From NCBI GenBank assembly GCA_045403155.1, contig JAXIPB010000048.1, forward strand, positions 1 to 64,000: DNA of 64,000 nucleotides, in the 5' to 3' direction. Source of the DNA: JAXIPB01 sp045403155 (GTDB lineage: Bacteria > Actinomycetota > Actinomycetes > Mycobacteriales > Micromonosporaceae). Of this stretch, positions 61,242 through 64,000 are shown piece after piece. Both the position numbers and the translations under genes were made by a program. Each line of letters begins with the position of its first letter. Positions within the stretch are counted from its first letter, which is position 1. The notes under the pieces are model-generated. The model saw only the letters and a program-made list of their open reading frames with translations, was not told the origin of the DNA and ran no database searches.

Positions 61242-62668
61242 TGTTCCATCGTGCCAGGCCGACGGGTTGCGGTCGGCCTTCGTGCGGTCCCCGTCACACG
61301 ATGTCTGACTGGTTGGGACACGCCTGCCCTGCCCGCCGAGGCGGTGCCGGGCGAGGCGGTGCCGGGCGAGGCGGTGGTCGACGCGCTTCCGGTCGACGCG
61401 TTCGCGATGCTTGCGGCCGCGGCCGCGTCGGCGAAGACCGCGGGCGAGGGCCAGGAGAGGCTCAGCAGCACCATCAGCAGCACGCCCCCCATGCTCCACA
61501 GACCGACCACGAGGGGCAGTTCCAACCGACCCGCCAGCGCGCCGGTCGCGAGCACAGCGGCGCCCTGCAACAGCTGCAGGCCGCTCTGAACGACACCGAA
61601 CGCACGGGCGCGGTACGCGTTCGGCAGCGCCTGCACGAATTGACCGTTAGCGATCGGCACCAGCGCGCCCATCGCGAATCCGCAGGCCCCCGCGAGCAGG
61701 GCGACGACGCCGACCGGAGGGCCAAGCAAGGCCGGAACCAGGGCGAGTGGAGTGGCTATGGCGAGCGGACGCATGAGCGAGTGACGAGTGGCCGGCGGGA
61801 CCAGCCTGGTCACGCTGAGCGCCCCCAGAATCGACCCGAGCGGAACCGCGGCCATGATCATGCCCTGCGCCCACCCCCGTGCCGCCTCGTCCCGGTACAT
61901 ATCCGCTGCCCACGCTGCGCCGAGCCCCTCGGGCACCACCGCGAAGAGGCATCCGCAGAAGACGAGGAGCACGAGGGCCCGAAGCGCTGGCGTCGTGAAG
62001 ACCAGCCGATAGCCGTCGATCGTCTCCCGGAGCAGATGAGAACGACGTGCCTGGTCGAGGGCCGGCTCCCGCCACCGGACGCCCAGCCGCACGAGCAGGG
62101 CCGACCCGGCAAAGGTCGCCGCGTTGATGAGCAGCGCCAGGCGGGGTTCGACCGCGGCCATCGAGGCCCCGGCGAAATAGCCCGCCACCTGCGCCGGCTG
62201 CGCGGTTGCGGTATGGACGGCGAGGCCGACGACGTACCGGTCGCCGGGGAGGACGGCGGGCAGGATGGCCGAGCGCGCCGCATCGAACGGCGGCGCGAAG
62301 AGGGCGCAGGCCAACACCAGCGCGAGCACGGCCTCCAGCGGAAGGCCGGGCACGGCGACGGCCGCCATAATCGCCATGCGCGCGACGTCGCAGAAGACCA
62401 TGACCGACCGGTACGGGTGGCGCTCCGCCAACGACACCAGAACCGACCCGCCGAGCAACCATGGGGCGAAGCTGATCGCGAATGCCGCGGCGGACGCGGC
62501 GACCGAGCCGGTGATCTGGTAGACGAGCGATGTGATGGCCGCCCGCGCGATGAAATCGCCTATCCAGGACAGGGTGCTGGCGGCGTAGATTGCCCGAAAT
62601 TCGCCGCTTGCAAATACGTCCCGAAACGTCGCCGGGCGGTGACCGTCCCGCGCCGTACCCGAGAGCAA
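61238..62668 (-). CDS. MFS transporter (MFS_3-like)
   Basis: 476 aa with about 12 membrane helices. FASGEFRAIYAASTLSWIGD starts the first helix, and SLAERHPYRSVMVFCDVAR holds the loop 2-3 motif. It looks like enterobactin-exporter/MFS_3-type efflux proteins; the substrate is unknown. I chose the TTG at 62668, which has a GGGGAGGGG ribosome site. The frame is open to another TTG at 62782. The C-terminal tail (ASPGT units) is encoded by a 15-bp tandem repeat. The gene overlaps glbO by 4 bases. Confidence 0.85.
   Translation of the reverse strand: MLSGTARDGHRPATFRDVFASGEFRAIYAASTLSWIGDFIARAAITSLVYQITGSVAASAAAFAISFAPWLLGGSVLVSLAERHPYRSVMVFCDVARMAIMAAVAVPGLPLEAVLALVLACALFAPPFDAARSAILPAVLPGDRYVVGLAVHTATAQPAQVAGYFAGASMAAVEPRLALLINAATFAGSALLVRLGVRWREPALDQARRSHLLRETIDGYRLVFTTPALRALVLLVFCGCLFAVVPEGLGAAWAADMYRDEAARGWAQGMIMAAVPLGSILGALSVTRLVPPATRHSLMRPLAIATPLALVPALLGPPVGVVALLAGACGFAMGALVPIANGQFVQALPNAYRARAFGVVQSGLQLLQGAAVLATGALAGRLELPLVVGLWSMGGVLLMVLLSLSWPSPAVFADAAAAASIANASTGSASTTASPGTASPGTASAGRAGVSQPVRHRVTGTARRPTATRRPGTMEQ
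61338..61382. repeat. 15-bp tandem repeat in MFS gene tail
   Basis: Two exact units gaggcggtgccgggc (61338-61352, 61353-61367) and a diverged third (61368-61382) encode ASPGT repeats, about 100 bases before the stop. Confidence 0.85.
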
Positions 62669-62978
62669 GGTCCCCTCCCCGGCGGCTCGCTGCCTCTCCT
62701 CGGCAGAGTCTCCATTGACGCGCTCGTCGTCGATGGATGGTGCCCATCGACATCCACCGAAGCGACCCCCGACGGTGCCCAAACGTCCGACCGCGCACCA
62801 CTCGATCGGATGGACATTCGTCCGCAGTCAGCAGACCAAAAGGACGATAGCTGACCGACCGTGCGTAGCGCGACCCCATGTCGCACGGGCGACAATCCGC
62901 CCGGCCATCGATGCATGGAAGGGCAGCGTGTTGCCCGCAAATTGCCTACAAAGCGCCCTCGCGGACACGTCACCTCGC
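62669..62978. other. 310-base gap without a recognised gene
   Basis: This stretch lies between the MFS start and the end of the MscS gene, both on the minus strand. I see no coding similarity in any frame, no 74-bp element and no clear hairpin. It should hold the MFS-glbO promoter, but no convincing -10/-35 pair can be picked by eye. Confidence 0.5.
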
Positions 62979-64000
62979 TTAGGTTGGCCCGCCGACTCCG
63001 TGGTCGGTCGGCCCCGCGGCGGCACCCGTGGTCGCGTCTGGTGCGGCTTGTCGAACAAACACCCGGCTCGCTGTGATCTGGGCGGTAATGCCCGCCGTCT
63101 CAAGGGCCTCCGTGAGGCGACGACGAAGCTCGCGGGCGACCCTCCACTGTGCCTCGGAAGCGGTCTTGGCCGTTGTTCGCACGACCGCTCCCTCCATCGT
63201 GATCTGCTCGACGCCGAGCACGGCCGGTGGCTCGAGCAGGTCGGCCGCGAAGTCCGGGTCCTCGGACAAGGCGAACGCCGCGGTCCGAAGTACCGCGGTG
63301 GCCTCCTCGACTCCGGCGAAGCCCACCGGCACGTCGACCTCCACGAGCGCCCAACCCTGGCTCCGGTTGCCCACCCGAACGATCTCGCCATTGCGGATGT
63401 ACCACAGCACTCCGCGGACGTCGCGGATCGTGGTGATGCGAAGCCCCACCGCCTCGACGGTGCCGCTCGCCTCACCGACATCGACCATGTCGCCAACGCC
63501 GTACTGGTCCTCGAGCAGCATGAATAGACCGGCGATGAAGTCCTTGACGAGGTTCTGTGCGCCGAAGCCGAGAGCGATGCCGACGATTCCGGCGCTAGCG
63601 ATCAGCGGGGCGAGGTTCACCCCGAGTTCCGCCAGCACGAGCATGACGGCGACGCTAAATATTGTGACGGACGTCACACTGCGGATGACGGACCCGAGAG
63701 CCTCGGAGCGCTGGCGACGCCGCTCCGAACGCATGCCAGTCGCCTCCCGAAGCGAGGTGGGCATCCGCTCGCGAAGCGGTCGCAACAGCCCATGACCCTT
63801 GGCCCCGCCCGCGCCCGCGCCCCGGGTCAGCCGCTTGACCATCCGATGTGCGAGGTAGCGCACGATCAGCGCGGCGACCACGATGAGGACGATTCGTAAC
63901 GGTTTGATCAGAAGGTAATAGCCGCCGGTGGCGAGCCACTCCACACCGGTCTGTTCGTAGATGAACTCGCAGAGGACATTCGCATCACACCCGGGTACGG
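62979..64000 (-). CDS. MscS-family mechanosensitive channel, 5' end cut by window
   Basis: At least 339 codons inside the window. Two membrane helices flank a basic cytoplasmic loop, then the pore-lining helix region LASAGIVGIALGFGAQNLVKDF and VGDMVDVGEASGTVEAVGLRITTIRD of the MscS beta domain follow. A GTG at 63944 could be the start, but the frame is open to the edge and reads PGCDANVLCEFIYEQTG, the Cys-x8-Cys-type leader often seen before the first helix in actinobacterial homologues. I therefore treat it as partial. Opens on hypo-osmotic shock. Confidence 0.88.
   Translation of the reverse strand, partial: VPGCDANVLCEFIYEQTGVEWLATGGYYLLIKPLRIVLIVVAALIVRYLAHRMVKRLTRGAGAGGAKGHGLLRPLRERMPTSLREATGMRSERRRQRSEALGSVIRSVTSVTIFSVAVMLVLAELGVNLAPLIASAGIVGIALGFGAQNLVKDFIAGLFMLLEDQYGVGDMVDVGEASGTVEAVGLRITTIRDVRGVLWYIRNGEIVRVGNRSQGWALVEVDVPVGFAGVEEATAVLRTAAFALSEDPDFAADLLEPPAVLGVEQITMEGAVVRTTAKTASEAQWRVARELRRRLTEALETAGITAQITASRVFVRQAAPDATTGAAAGPTDHGVGGPT

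Overview
The window is about 64 kb of very GC-rich DNA from an actinobacterium. The evidence is the overall gene stock: two membrane-anchored Ser/Thr kinases, a SigE-type ECF sigma factor, a LytR-CpsA-Psr cell-wall ligase, a LigD-type primase-polymerase and a LigB-like ATP ligase, EttA, a DUF1876 protein, a mycothiol-synthase-like tandem GNAT protein, frequent GTG starts, and many ATGA/GTGA overlaps between genes. The genus cannot be resolved from the sequence. It reads as ordinary chromosome with housekeeping and envelope genes. There is no transposase, phage, CRISPR array or recognisable defence island.

Layout. 0-7.6 kb (mostly minus strand): a tandem GNAT acetyltransferase, an ECF sigma-factor remnant, an M24 peptidase, an OlsB/OlsA-like acyltransferase pair, an Na+/K+-H+ antiporter and PolX. 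7.7-13.3 kb: a kinase with a lectin-like ectodomain, a frameshifted TPR-LuxR regulator, a SemiSWEET-like protein, an F420/NADP reductase-like protein and an alpha/beta hydrolase. 13.4-18.3 kb: an LCP ligase, a ureohydrolase preceded by a small Arg-rich ORF, an ArsR-SRPBCC-LigD-polymerase operon and tRNA-Arg(TCT). 18.4-33.6 kb: a DUF1444 protein with a PYSAV repeat tail, a hydrolase, a ketoacyl synthase, a crotonase, an SSB paralogue with two DnaA boxes, a sarcosine-oxidase-like enzyme, CbiB, a P-loop kinase, M48 and M20 peptidases, an ATP-dependent DNA ligase, and an ECF sigma factor with a membrane partner. 33.7-42.4 kb: SURF1 and an envelope operon with two heavy-metal-type RND permeases flanking a miniature adaptor lipoprotein. 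42.5-48.3 kb: a class A PBP and three corrin/siroheme genes (cobC-like, cobT, cysG-like). 48.3-55.5 kb: a MoxR-DUF58-transglutaminase-like cluster, a kinase with an FN3 ectodomain and an anchored protein. 55.6-64 kb: EttA, a thioesterase with a decayed duplicate, a YbjN protein, an M1 lipoprotein peptidase, an MFS-truncated haemoglobin pair and an MscS channel cut by the window edge.

The most unusual signals are structural. A 74-bp intergenic element with invariant spacing (a 32-nt palindrome, a 19-nt spacer, then a 23-nt arm repeating the core of the palindrome) occurs seven times in full and once in part, usually between convergent genes. In four places it supplies the last codons and stop of the adjacent reading frame. 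Separately, nine gene ends carry short tandem repeats (10-27 bp units) at or within roughly 130 nt of the stop codon. Smaller points of interest are a hairpin-less RND adaptor, paired DnaA boxes upstream of ssb, an ArsR operator over a ribosome binding site, and several fresh gene-decay events.
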